This document shows positions 1 to 6,928 of a stretch of 17,581 nucleotides of DNA, piece by piece. Each line of letters starts with the position of its first letter. Position 1 is the stretch's first letter. Under the pieces are notes generated by a model. The model was not told where the DNA came from, did not search any database, and was given only the letters and a program-made list of their open reading frames with translations. Origin of the DNA: an uncultured Clostridia bacterium (lineage in GTDB: Bacteria > Bacillota > Clostridia > HGM11514); the NCBI GenBank assembly GCA_902478725.1, contig CABSMD010000032.1:1-17581 (forward strand), given 5' to 3'. The position numbers and the translations under genes were made by a program.

Positions 1-176
1 AGTTTAGCCAAAATAATCAAGTATTACAAAGGAAGTTTCATGTAACATTAATCGTTCGGCCATCGCATCCATTCATTCTCTGATTTTTGCTGAAAATACA
101 AAAAATTCAGCGAGTAAAACAGCATAGATTCGCCTACAATAAAAAAAGAGAAAATGAGATGCGGAGGAAGAAGAAA

Positions 177-1460
177 TTGGCAAAATATATGTTACAAAAG
201 AGTGGCCCATTGCATGGAGAGATCAAGATCGGAGGAGCAAAAAACGCGGCGCTGCCGGTCATGGCGGCTACCTTGCTGACCGATGCGCCCTGCCAGCTTT
301 CCCATGTGCCGGATTTAAGTGACATCAGAATTATGCAGGATTTGTTAAAAAGCTTCGGCTGCCAGGTCGGCCTGCTGGAGCAGGGCGACCTGCTGATTGA
401 AACCGGAAAGCTTAAAAACAGCATTACCCCTTACGAGCTGGTGAGCAAAATGCGCGCCTCTTTTTTGGTTATGGGACCGCTGCTGGCAAGAAAGGGAAAA
501 ACCAGAGTATCCCTGCCGGGCGGCTGCGCCATCGGCACCAGACCGGTAGACCTTCATTTAAAAGGGTTTCAGGCAATGGGGGCCAAGATATCCCAAGGGC
601 ATGGATTTGTGGAGGCGCGGGCAAAAAAACTCCACGGCGCGAATATATACCTTGACTTTCCAAGCGTCGGCGCGACCGAGAATATCTTGATGGCAGCGAC
701 GCTGGCTGAGGGGGAAACCGTGATTGAAAACGCGGCGACCGAGCCGGAGAATATAGACCTTGCCCTCTTCCTGACCGGCATGGGGGCAAAGATTGAGGGC
801 GCCGGCACCGACACCATCCATGTCACCGGCGTACCGGAGCTTTCCGGTGCCCCCCACACAATCATCCCCGACCGCATCGAGGCGGGAACCTTCATGACAG
901 CGGCAGCGATCACAAAGGGCGATATCCTGCTCCATGACGTGGTGCCCGACCACCTTCGCCCAATTACCGCAAAATTGCGCGAGATGGGGGTAGAGATCAC
1001 CGAATTTGAGGATGCCATCCGTGTCCAGGCGGCGGATAAAATGAAAGCGGCAGATATCAAAACGCTTCCCTATCCCGGTTTTCCTACCGATATGCAGGCG
1101 CAGTTTGCCTCGCTGCTGAGCCTGATCGACGGCACCAGCATCATCAGCGAAACCATTTTTGAAAACCGTTTTATGCACGTTTCGGAGCTCAAACGCATGG
1201 GGGCAAACATCAAGATAGAGGGACGCACCGCAATTATCGAGGGCGAAAAAAAGCTGACGGGCGCGCAGGTAAAGGCGACCGATCTGCGGGCCGGCGCGGC
1301 ACTTGTCCTGGCGGGACTGGCGGCGGAGGGCGAAACCGAGATCGGAGAAATTGAACATATCGAGCGCGGCTATGAAGGGTTTGACCAAAAGCTCGCGTCT
1401 CTGGGCGCGAAAATAGAAAAGGAATGCCCACAGGCCCCAAAAGCCCCCCTTCTTGTTTGA
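177..1460 (+). CDS. murA: UDP-N-acetylglucosamine 1-carboxyvinyltransferase (MurA)
   Basis: MurA transfers enolpyruvate from PEP to UDP-GlcNAc in the cytoplasm, the first committed step of peptidoglycan synthesis. Seen: the N-terminal GAKNAALPV motif (the Lys-Asn pair binds substrate), the loop LPGGCAIGTRP with the PEP-binding Cys at about residue 117, and FPTDMQAQFASL later in the protein. Length is 427 aa, normal for the family. The Cys is retained, so the fosfomycin target site looks intact. I chose the TTG at 177 because GGAGG at 163-167 sits 9 bases upstream; the frame stays open back to 87, but that extension is basic and unlike MurA. ATG 189 is the other possible start and has no well-spaced site. 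The start codon is uncertain; the family call is firm. Confidence 0.95.
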   Translation: MAKYMLQKSGPLHGEIKIGGAKNAALPVMAATLLTDAPCQLSHVPDLSDIRIMQDLLKSFGCQVGLLEQGDLLIETGKLKNSITPYELVSKMRASFLVMGPLLARKGKTRVSLPGGCAIGTRPVDLHLKGFQAMGAKISQGHGFVEARAKKLHGANIYLDFPSVGATENILMAATLAEGETVIENAATEPENIDLALFLTGMGAKIEGAGTDTIHVTGVPELSGAPHTIIPDRIEAGTFMTAAAITKGDILLHDVVPDHLRPITAKLREMGVEITEFEDAIRVQAADKMKAADIKTLPYPGFPTDMQAQFASLLSLIDGTSIISETIFENRFMHVSELKRMGANIKIEGRTAIIEGEKKLTGAQVKATDLRAGAALVLAGLAAEGETEIGEIEHIERGYEGFDQKLASLGAKIEKECPQAPKAPLLV

Positions 1461-1485
1461 CAAAGCATTTTAAAGCAGATATACT
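1457..1485 (+). promoter_or_regulatory. sigma-A promoter for the HAD phosphatase gene
   Basis: TTGACA (1457-1462), a 17-base spacer, then TATACT (1480-1485): a near-consensus housekeeping promoter. The -35 hexamer contains the TGA stop codon of murA. Predicted start near 1492, about 25 bases before the downstream ATG. Confidence 0.8.
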
Positions 1486-1516
1486 TGTAGTATCAACATA
1501 ATATAGGAGGTACTAC

Positions 1517-2155
1517 ATGGAAAAAGCGGTTTTGTTTGACTTGGACGGGACATTGATCGATTCGCGGGAGGGGATCTCAAACGCGGCCAATTACGCGGCG
1601 GACTGTATGGGACTGCCTCCCATGCCGTTTGCGCAGCTGCGTGAGTTCATCGGCCCGCCGCTTGTTGAGCTGTTCCGGTGTGGCTATGGGATGGAACCAC
1701 GGCAGGCGCAAGAGGCGGTTGCACACTACCGGGACTATTATAATGAAAAGGGCAAGGATGAATTTGCCGTTTATGACGGCATCCCGGAGATCTTGCGGGG
1801 TTTGCGGGATGCTGGGATGAAAGTCGCTTTGTGTACCGCAAAACCTGAAAAATTTGCAGTCCCGATTTTGCAAAAAAGCGGGATGGACGCCTATATTCAA
1901 CAGGTATTCGCGGCAACCCTGAGCCGGACCGTTTCACACAAGGCGGATCTTGTGGAGGAGGCGCAAAGGATGCTGTCGGTCCCCTGCGTCATGGTCGGAG
2001 ACCGCTGCTTTGACATTGACGCCGCCCACCATTGCGGCGCGGAATCGGTCGGTGTACTCTACGGCTTTGGAACCCGGCAGGAAATAGAGAACTGCCGTCC
2101 TACTTATATAGTAGAAACACCACAGGAGCTATTGCCTGTTTTCGTTAAAAAATAA
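1517..2155 (+). CDS. HAD-superfamily hydrolase, phosphoglycolate phosphatase-like
   Basis: A 212-aa cytoplasmic haloacid dehalogenase-type phosphatase. Seen: motif I DLDGTL with the nucleophile Asp8 and the acid/base Asp10, an alpha-helical cap (about 15-80), motif II in CTAKP, a motif III Lys in SHKADL (about 142), and motif IV GDRCFDIDAA with Asp162 for magnesium. AGGAGG at 1505-1510, 6 bases before ATG, fixes the start. It resembles the Gph/PGP branch, but in Gram-positives such proteins often act on other small phosphates, so the substrate is unknown. It has its own strong promoter. No strong terminator follows, so its mRNA may run on into spoIVB. Confidence 0.85.
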   Translation: MEKAVLFDLDGTLIDSREGISNAANYAADCMGLPPMPFAQLREFIGPPLVELFRCGYGMEPRQAQEAVAHYRDYYNEKGKDEFAVYDGIPEILRGLRDAGMKVALCTAKPEKFAVPILQKSGMDAYIQQVFAATLSRTVSHKADLVEEAQRMLSVPCVMVGDRCFDIDAAHHCGAESVGVLYGFGTRQEIENCRPTYIVETPQELLPVFVKK

Positions 2156-2247
2156 GGAAAGTCCTGGCGGCGCCATGGCATGTAATTATTGAGAAAGCCG
2201 CGAATCCGCATCGTTTGCGGCATTGGCATTTTGATTATTTATTGTTA

Positions 2248-2277
2248 GCATAAGAACATCTCCAGCCGGACAATTTA
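2248..2277 (+). promoter_or_regulatory. candidate sigma-G promoter for spoIVB
   Basis: GCATA (2248-2252), 18 bases, then CAATTTA (2271-2277). Compared with the Bacillus sigma-G consensus gnATR-N18-cAtnnTA, 8 of 9 defined positions match at the expected spacing. spoIVB is a forespore gene in Bacillus. Predicted start near 2284. A weaker alternative is GCATT 2226-2230 with CATAAGA 2249-2255. Confidence 0.45.
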
Positions 2278-2312
2278 AGTATGGGCAGAAAAATTGTTTC
2301 AACGACTGGAGA
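2259..2312 (+). promoter_or_regulatory. nested inverted repeat covering the spoIVB ribosome binding site
   Basis: Outer arms TCTCCAG (2259-2265) and CTGGAGA (2306-2312) are perfect complements; the right arm is the Shine-Dalgarno sequence of spoIVB. Inner arms ACAATTT (2270-2276) and AAATTGT (2291-2297) pair inside them, with loop 2277-2290. In an mRNA reading through from the HAD gene this would bury the ribosome binding site. Confidence 0.5.
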
Positions 2313-2321
2313 GTGGTTCAC

Positions 2322-3578
2322 TTGTGCTATAGGAAGCGGCACTATGTATCCTTTGCATGGATTATTATTTTAATACTGGTTTGTTTTACGTTATATGGAT
2401 ATTTTTCTCTGCCGTCTGACATCGTATTGGTGGAGGGCGAGCGGATCGACATCGCGCTGGGCGGCGTGCAAGGGACAGAAAAGGTGGCCGCCGGCGGTGA
2501 ACTGGGTGAAGATGGGCTGGAAGGCAGCGGTCAAAAAGGCATACTGGGTTCCTTCCATTTTTCGGCAGATGAGGAGGGCACCTATCAAAAGCAGTTCCTC
2601 CTGTTTGACAGAATTCCGGTGAAAAGCGTCTCGGTAACCGTTATCCCGCCAGTCGAGGTTATTCCCTGCGGGAACACGATCGGCGTGAAGATCGAGACGG
2701 ACGGGGTGCTTGTGATCGGGATGTCGAACATCTACACCGAGGACGACCGCCATGTGAACCCTGCGCGTTCCGCCAAGGTAAAGCAGGGCGACATTATTAC
2801 GAAAATCAATGGGAATGTTGTGGCGGACACCGAGATGCTTAAGGAGCTCGTACAGGGCTCTCAGGGGCAGGAGCTTGAGATTGAGCTGCTGCGTGACGGG
2901 AAGCCATTGGCGGTTAAGATGACGCCGGAGAGGAACGCCTCAGACGGGCTGTATCATATCGGCGCATGGGTGCGCGACAGCACCGCCGGAATCGGCACGC
3001 TGACTTTTTACGATCCGAAAAGCGGCCAGTTCGGCGCACTGGGGCATGGAATCACCGATGTGGATACCAATGATATCATGCTGGTAGGCAAGGGAGAAAT
3101 CCTTCCCTCAACCGTTACGGGCGTAAAAAAAGGGGAAGCGGGACAGCCTGGTGAGCTGCGCGGTACGTTTGGCGCGGCTGACTCGGTGGGACATATTTCA
3201 GAGAACACGTCCTGTGGCATATTCGGCCAGATCAGCTCACCCGACTGTATCCCCGCGCACGAGCCCGTCGCCATTGCGACACGCAATATGGTTGAAACCG
3301 GCCCTGCGCAGATTATCAGCAATGTCGACGGCGATACCGTGGAATACTATGACATTGAGATCCAGAAGGTGTCCCTGCAAAACTGGCAGTCATCCAAGGG
3401 CATGGTGCTTAAAATTACAGACCAGCGCCTGATTGATAAAACCGGCGGCATCGTCCAGGGGATGAGTGGAAGCCCGATCATCCAAAACGGAAAGCTGGTT
3501 GGGGCGGTCACACATGTATTTGTCAATGATCCTCTGCGGGGTTATGGGATTTTTATCGACAACATGTTAAACAATTGA
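2322..3578 (+). CDS. spoIVB: SpoIVB serine peptidase, sigma-K checkpoint
   Basis: In Bacillus SpoIVB is made in the forespore and secreted into the intermembrane space, where it cleaves SpoIVFA to trigger pro-sigma-K processing. Seen: an N-terminal membrane anchor (about residues 6-29), a PDZ domain (about 112-205, with KQGDIITKINGN), the hallmark RDSTAGIGTLTFYDP, the catalytic His242 in GALGHGITD, and GMSGSP with probable catalytic Ser384; Asp367 is the likely third residue. About 418 aa, against 426 in Bacillus. Start: GGAG at 2308-2311 is 10 bases from TTG 2322 but only 1 base from the in-frame GTG 2313, so I prefer TTG. The gene lies directly upstream of spo0A, the usual order. Some Clostridia lack SpoIVFA, so the local substrate is uncertain. 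Confidence 0.93.
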   Translation: MCYRKRHYVSFAWIIILILVCFTLYGYFSLPSDIVLVEGERIDIALGGVQGTEKVAAGGELGEDGLEGSGQKGILGSFHFSADEEGTYQKQFLLFDRIPVKSVSVTVIPPVEVIPCGNTIGVKIETDGVLVIGMSNIYTEDDRHVNPARSAKVKQGDIITKINGNVVADTEMLKELVQGSQGQELEIELLRDGKPLAVKMTPERNASDGLYHIGAWVRDSTAGIGTLTFYDPKSGQFGALGHGITDVDTNDIMLVGKGEILPSTVTGVKKGEAGQPGELRGTFGAADSVGHISENTSCGIFGQISSPDCIPAHEPVAIATRNMVETGPAQIISNVDGDTVEYYDIEIQKVSLQNWQSSKGMVLKITDQRLIDKTGGIVQGMSGSPIIQNGKLVGAVTHVFVNDPLRGYGIFIDNMLNN

Positions 3579-3615
3579 GAAAAAAGGTAGGTATTCTAAA
3601 TTTAGTGTTAGTATG

Positions 3616-3637
3616 GGAGGCAGTGTAAACTGCCTCC
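3616..3637 (+). terminator. perfect hairpin between spoIVB and spo0A
   Basis: GGAGGCAGT (3616-3624) and ACTGCCTCC (3629-3637) form a perfect 9-bp stem closed by the GNRA-type tetraloop GTAA. No clean T-run follows (GAAACATAAATTTT), so this is a weak terminator at best. It could instead be an mRNA 3' end structure or regulatory element. Confidence 0.5.
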
Positions 3638-3682
3638 GAAACATAAATTTTACAAAATTGTAATAAAAATTTAAAAAAGGAC

Positions 3683-3711
3683 TTGAAAATTTTTACAATT
3701 TATCGTATAAT
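3683..3711 (+). promoter_or_regulatory. sigma-A promoter of spo0A
   Basis: TTGAAA (3683-3688), a 17-base spacer, then a perfect TATAAT (3706-3711), about 30 bases before the ATG. TTTTACAA occurs at 3648-3655 and again at 3691-3698, and TTACAA-AA-TTGTAA (3650-3663) is an inverted repeat, possibly a factor site. AGGACTT 3678-3684 with CAAT 3696-3699 is only a faint sigma-H resemblance. No convincing 0A box (TGTCGAA) was seen. Confidence 0.8.
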
Positions 3712-3740
3712 GATATTAAAATAGAAAGGGAGGCAAAAGA

Positions 3741-4550
3741 ATGGAAAAAATTCGGGTATTTATGGCGGATGACAATGTTGATTTCTGTGAAACGGTATCA
3801 GACTATGTCAGTTGTCAGTCCAATATGGAAGTCATCGGACAGGCATTTGATGGGGAGGAAGCAGTGGAGAAAATCCAGGAGCTTCAGCCGGATGTTGCGC
3901 TGCTGGATATTTGCATGCCGTTCGTGGACGGGCTGGATGTGCTCAAGCGAGTCCGTTCGGACGAAGGTCTGGAAAAGCAACCGGTATGTATCATGCTGAC
4001 CGCGAGTGCGCAGGATATGACAACGCAAACGGCCTTGCACCTCGGTGCGGATTTTTTCATGGCGAAGCCGATTGACTTAAATACCCTGGTCGAACGAATC
4101 AACCAATTCACAGGAAATAAAACAATGGTACAAGAAACTTCCCGGCCATCCCTTGTGGCAAAACCGGTGGCCAAGCCGGAAAGCTTTGACCTTGAAACCG
4201 TTATTACAGAAATCATGCACGAGCTGGGCGTTCCGGCGCATATCAAAGGCTATCAGTATCTGCGGGAAGCGATCATGCTGGTGATACATAATCAGGATAT
4301 GATCAATTCCATTACCAAACAGCTTTATCCGGCGGTTGCCAAGCGGTATTCTACTACCAACAGCCGGGTCGAGCGTGCCATCCGTCATGCGATCGAGGTT
4401 GCGTGGGACAGGGGTGAAACGGAAAAGCTGTCCGCCTACTTCGGTTATACCATCCATACCGACCGGGGCAAGCCGACCAATTCAGAATTCATCGCGATGG
4501 TAGCAGATAAAATCCGTTTGTCGATGAAGAGCACGCACCGGGCAGGATAA
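3741..4550 (+). CDS. spo0A: Spo0A, sporulation master response regulator
   Basis: Spo0A is the phosphorylated transcription factor that commits the cell to sporulation. Seen: an N-terminal receiver domain (1-120) with acidic pair Asp10/Asp11, phosphoacceptor Asp56 in LLDICMP, switch Thr87 and Lys109; a variable linker (about 125-148); and the C-terminal Spo0A DNA-binding domain with the recognition helix region SRVERAIRHAIEVAWDRG, followed by YTIHTDRGKPTNSEFIA. Length is 269 aa, against 267 in Bacillus. GGGAGG at 3728-3733 lies 7 bases before ATG. It has its own promoter and terminator, so it can be expressed independently of spoIVB. Nothing is missing from the catalytic set. Confidence 0.98.
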   Translation: MEKIRVFMADDNVDFCETVSDYVSCQSNMEVIGQAFDGEEAVEKIQELQPDVALLDICMPFVDGLDVLKRVRSDEGLEKQPVCIMLTASAQDMTTQTALHLGADFFMAKPIDLNTLVERINQFTGNKTMVQETSRPSLVAKPVAKPESFDLETVITEIMHELGVPAHIKGYQYLREAIMLVIHNQDMINSITKQLYPAVAKRYSTTNSRVERAIRHAIEVAWDRGETEKLSAYFGYTIHTDRGKPTNSEFIAMVADKIRLSMKSTHRAG

Positions 4551-4627
4551 AAAAGCGAGATAAGCAAAAGGGAAATGGAAGATCGAATAAACCCTCATAA
4601 AAAGACACAAGTGAATAAAAAAGTATA

Positions 4628-4667
4628 TTCCGCAAGATTAGAAATAGTCTTGCGGAACTTTCTTTTT
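4628..4667 (+). terminator. intrinsic terminator after spo0A
   Basis: A 13-bp stem (4628-4640 with 4645-4657, one G-T wobble) closed by a GAAA tetraloop, followed by CTTTCTTTTT. It is strong and correctly placed 78 bases after the spo0A stop. Confidence 0.9.
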
Positions 4668-4670
4668 ATC

Positions 4671-4699
4671 GGGACAAATTCCTCTTGCGGGACAAATTC
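4671..4699. repeat. short direct repeats at the start of the AT-rich segment
   Basis: GGGACAAATTC occurs at 4671-4681 and 4689-4699 (18-base step), and TCTTGCGG at 4648-4655 recurs at 4683-4690, so the terminator's right arm is partly copied. The whole gene-free stretch 4551-4884 otherwise holds only the spo0A terminator and the promoter/operator of the next operon; I see no coding sequence in it. Confidence 0.5.
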
Positions 4700-4816
4700 A
4701 CCGATGAAGTTAAAAATAATCTGTATCTTTTGTACTCCGTGTCCGCTGGATTTTCTTCTCCAATTTTCTTCCATCCTTTTTTATAAAAACTAGATTTTAA
4801 AGTACTAAAAAAAGAC

Positions 4817-4845
4817 TTGACAATCTTGGTCTATTATGATAGACT
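4817..4845 (+). promoter_or_regulatory. sigma-A promoter of the blaI-like operon
   Basis: TTGACA (4817-4822), a 17-base spacer, then TAGACT (4840-4845). The -10 box falls within the right half of the upstream operator dyad, as expected for a repressed promoter. Confidence 0.7.
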
Positions 4846-4867
4846 CTGGTCGATCTATGATTATAGA
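4829..4867. promoter_or_regulatory. two tandem dyads, likely BlaI-type operator
   Basis: Dyad 1 is GTCTAT-TATG-ATAGAC (4829-4844), perfect over 6 bp. Dyad 2 is TCTAT-GATT-ATAGA (4854-4867), perfect over 5 bp. Both have a 4-base centre, and the centres lie 24 bp apart. They overlap the -10 box and the start region of the operon, placing a repressor where it would block its own transcription. The half-site differs from the TACA/TGTA core of staphylococcal bla/mec operators. That the downstream repressor binds here is inference. Confidence 0.65.
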
Positions 4868-4884
4868 CTAAAAGGAGCGTTGGT

Positions 4885-5247
4885 ATGGAACCATTAAAAC
4901 TGTGCACAAGCGATTATAAGTTTATGTGTATTGTATGGGACTACGAACCGATACAATCGGGTGAACTTGTGAAGAAATGTCTGGAGGTGTTAGGCTGGAA
5001 AAAATCCACAACTTATACGATGGTAAAAAAACTTTCGGAAAAGGGCTATTTGCAAAATGAAAATAGCGTTGTAAAATCCCTGATTCCAAAACGAGATGTG
5101 CAGGCTTTTGAGAGCGAATATGTTGTAAACAATACATTTGGAGGTTCACTGCCGGCGTTTATCGCTTCGTTTATGAACAACAAAAAAATTACCGAGAGCG
5201 AAGCGGCTGAAATAAAGCGGCTGATTGACAGTAAGCTGGAGGGATAG
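4885..5247 (+). CDS. BlaI/MecI-type winged-helix repressor
   Basis: A 120-aa dimeric DNA-binding repressor of the penicillinase-repressor family (usual length about 120-130). Seen: an N-terminal winged helix (about 8-70) with WKKSTTYTMVKKLSEKGYL as recognition helix and wing, then a helical C-terminal dimerisation part. In this family repression is relieved when the partner BlaR1 protease is activated and the repressor is cleaved. By eye, Ser95-Phe96 aligns with the Asn-Phe bond cut in staphylococcal BlaI, so the residue before the bond differs. GGAG at 4874-4877 lies 7 bases from ATG. It is first in a three-gene operon and is expected to repress that operon. The target is not a beta-lactamase gene here. 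Confidence 0.88.
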   Translation: MEPLKLCTSDYKFMCIVWDYEPIQSGELVKKCLEVLGWKKSTTYTMVKKLSEKGYLQNENSVVKSLIPKRDVQAFESEYVVNNTFGGSLPAFIASFMNNKKITESEAAEIKRLIDSKLEG

Positions 5248-5251
5248 CGAT

Positions 5252-6907
5252 ATGCTCTGTTCTGTTTTTTCTATTATCCTGAAAATGAGTTGCATGACGT
5301 CCGTTATCGCAATTCTTTTGTTGTCGGTTAAATATATTTTTCAAAGGATTGGATTTCCAAGAAAGATTATGATTTTACTGTGGAGCGTTATTGCATTTCG
5401 ATTCCTCTGCCCCATTGCGATTTCAAGTGACATCAGTCTGTTTAATACACTGTCTGCACTTAACAATACTTATCACGCTTCTTTCCAACAGACGGAAAAC
5501 ATGGTTGATACAGACGCCGTGACAAGATATGAGATTTTACCAAATGAAAGAGCCGATGTTCCGAATGTTTCAAAACCTGCCGATAGGATTGAAACAATGA
5601 AATGGATTTCAGCTGTTGTCTGGCTTGCCGGGATGTGTACAATGCTTTTGTTCGGCGCAGTATCTTATCTGCTTCTAAAAAAGAGGCTTCGTTTTGCAGT
5701 AAAGCGAAAAGACAATATTTATGTGGAAAACATACCGACATCGTTTGTTTTCGGAATATTTCGTCCTAAAATTTTTATACCGGATCATATACCGGAACAG
5801 GATTTAGATTATATCATTCTGCACGAAAAAATACATTTGAAAAGAGCTGACCACATCACAAAGCTTGCAGCGTATCTCATTTTGTCCCTGCATTGGTTTA
5901 ACCCGTTGTGCTGGGTTATGTTCAAACTGTTTTCGGACGATATCGAGCTTGCCTGTGACGAAACTGTGTTGCAGAAAATCGGTATTGAGCATAAAAAACA
6001 ATATCTGCATACATTGCTTGACAATTCTGTAAACAAACCAAAAACAATTTTGCTTTACCACGTATGCTTTTCGGCCAATCTAACGAAAAGGAGAGTAAAA
6101 AGTATGATTAAGCTAAAAAAACATTCAAAGTTGATAGCTATTTCGGCAATCATTATTTGTGTATTCTCCGTTATGGTGTTTGGAACAAATGCAACAGAGC
6201 AAAAAAAACGAGATATTCCTCCTGCTATGAATGAATCTGATATGATTTCCGAAGCCACCCCGGAAAATACCATCGCGGAACCGTATGCAACGCAAGAGCT
6301 TCCTGCAAAAACGGAAAGAACAGATTATAAGCCCCCGCAAAAAGCAACTGCGCCTATGGATACGTCAAACAATGCTGTACCTATTAAGGAGGAAAACAGC
6401 GCAAAACCGTTTATGCAAGAAAACAAGACGGAATCTACTCCAGGAATTACGGAAGCAGAGCCAGATAAATCACCTGAAAAAACGGCCGCCGACTGCATTG
6501 ACTTTAGACAAAATGTCTTTGAGGGCGGAACCCAAATCGCAAATGTGGAGCAAATGTTAAACAACAAAGGGATTACGCAGACAAAGGAACAAAATGTACA
6601 GTTGGGCGAAAACTATGTTCTGAATGAATATAGTTATGAAAACAATTGCAACGCCACAAGTTCTAACATCTCTTGTGATCCGGACGGAACCATATCGTTG
6701 TATTTTGATGTGAACACGGAAAATCTTGTTGACGTAACCTTTTCGGACTCCGAAACAAAAGAGGTGGTGGCGAAGTTCGGCATTTTGGCAAACGATGTGA
6801 ATTCTTATTCATTTACTGGTTTTAGCGAGGATAAAACCTATGACGTATCTGTACAAGGTAAAACGGAAGGAACTTGGAAAGTAGAAGGTCAATACATTAT
6901 TTATTAA
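5252..6907 (+). CDS. BlaR1-type M56 membrane metalloprotease with a non-PBP sensor region
   Basis: A 551-aa membrane signalling protease. Seen: membrane helices at about 5-27, 37-58 and 118-138, then a cytoplasmic zinc protease region with HEKIH (191-195) and Glu237 in ACDET as probable third ligand, then a fourth helix (294-314). The outer part (315-551) begins with about 95 residues rich in Pro, Glu, Lys and Thr and ends in a compact, probably beta-rich domain. Canonical BlaR1 carries a class D beta-lactamase-like sensor there; I see no believable SxxK/SxN/KTG set (SPEK lies in the low-complexity linker). The ligand is therefore unknown. ATG 5252 has GGAGGG at 5238-5243 and follows the repressor stop by 4 bases, so the two are translationally coupled; the frame is open further upstream but overlaps the repressor gene. 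Codons are AT-rich compared with the flanking genes. Confidence 0.85.
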   Translation: MLCSVFSIILKMSCMTSVIAILLLSVKYIFQRIGFPRKIMILLWSVIAFRFLCPIAISSDISLFNTLSALNNTYHASFQQTENMVDTDAVTRYEILPNERADVPNVSKPADRIETMKWISAVVWLAGMCTMLLFGAVSYLLLKKRLRFAVKRKDNIYVENIPTSFVFGIFRPKIFIPDHIPEQDLDYIILHEKIHLKRADHITKLAAYLILSLHWFNPLCWVMFKLFSDDIELACDETVLQKIGIEHKKQYLHTLLDNSVNKPKTILLYHVCFSANLTKRRVKSMIKLKKHSKLIAISAIIICVFSVMVFGTNATEQKKRDIPPAMNESDMISEATPENTIAEPYATQELPAKTERTDYKPPQKATAPMDTSNNAVPIKEENSAKPFMQENKTESTPGITEAEPDKSPEKTAADCIDFRQNVFEGGTQIANVEQMLNNKGITQTKEQNVQLGENYVLNEYSYENNCNATSSNISCDPDGTISLYFDVNTENLVDVTFSDSETKEVVAKFGILANDVNSYSFTGFSEDKTYDVSVQGKTEGTWKVEGQYIIY

Positions 6908-6928
6908 ACGATTAGGAGGGAATTTCGA

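Noticed and set aside
87..176. N-terminal extension of murA
   Set aside because: The frame is open, but the extra residues are a basic stretch unlike MurA, and GGAGG at 163-167 serves TTG 177.
558..1463. Long open frame on the minus strand inside murA
   Set aside because: It is fully antisense to a clear murA, has no ribosome binding site or recognisable motif, and is expected from GC-rich codons.
2197..2221. GC-rich short stems after the HAD gene as a terminator
   Set aside because: Only 5-bp stems (CCGCA/TGCGG or GCCGC/GCGGC) with no clear T-run; too weak to call.
4575..4793. 72-residue open frame after spo0A
   Set aside because: It runs through the spo0A terminator hairpin, has no ribosome binding site, and its translation resembles no protein.
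6460..6490. SPEK as a penicillin-sensor SxxK motif in the BlaR1-like protein
   Set aside because: It lies in a low-complexity linker and no SxN or KTG motif follows at suitable distances.
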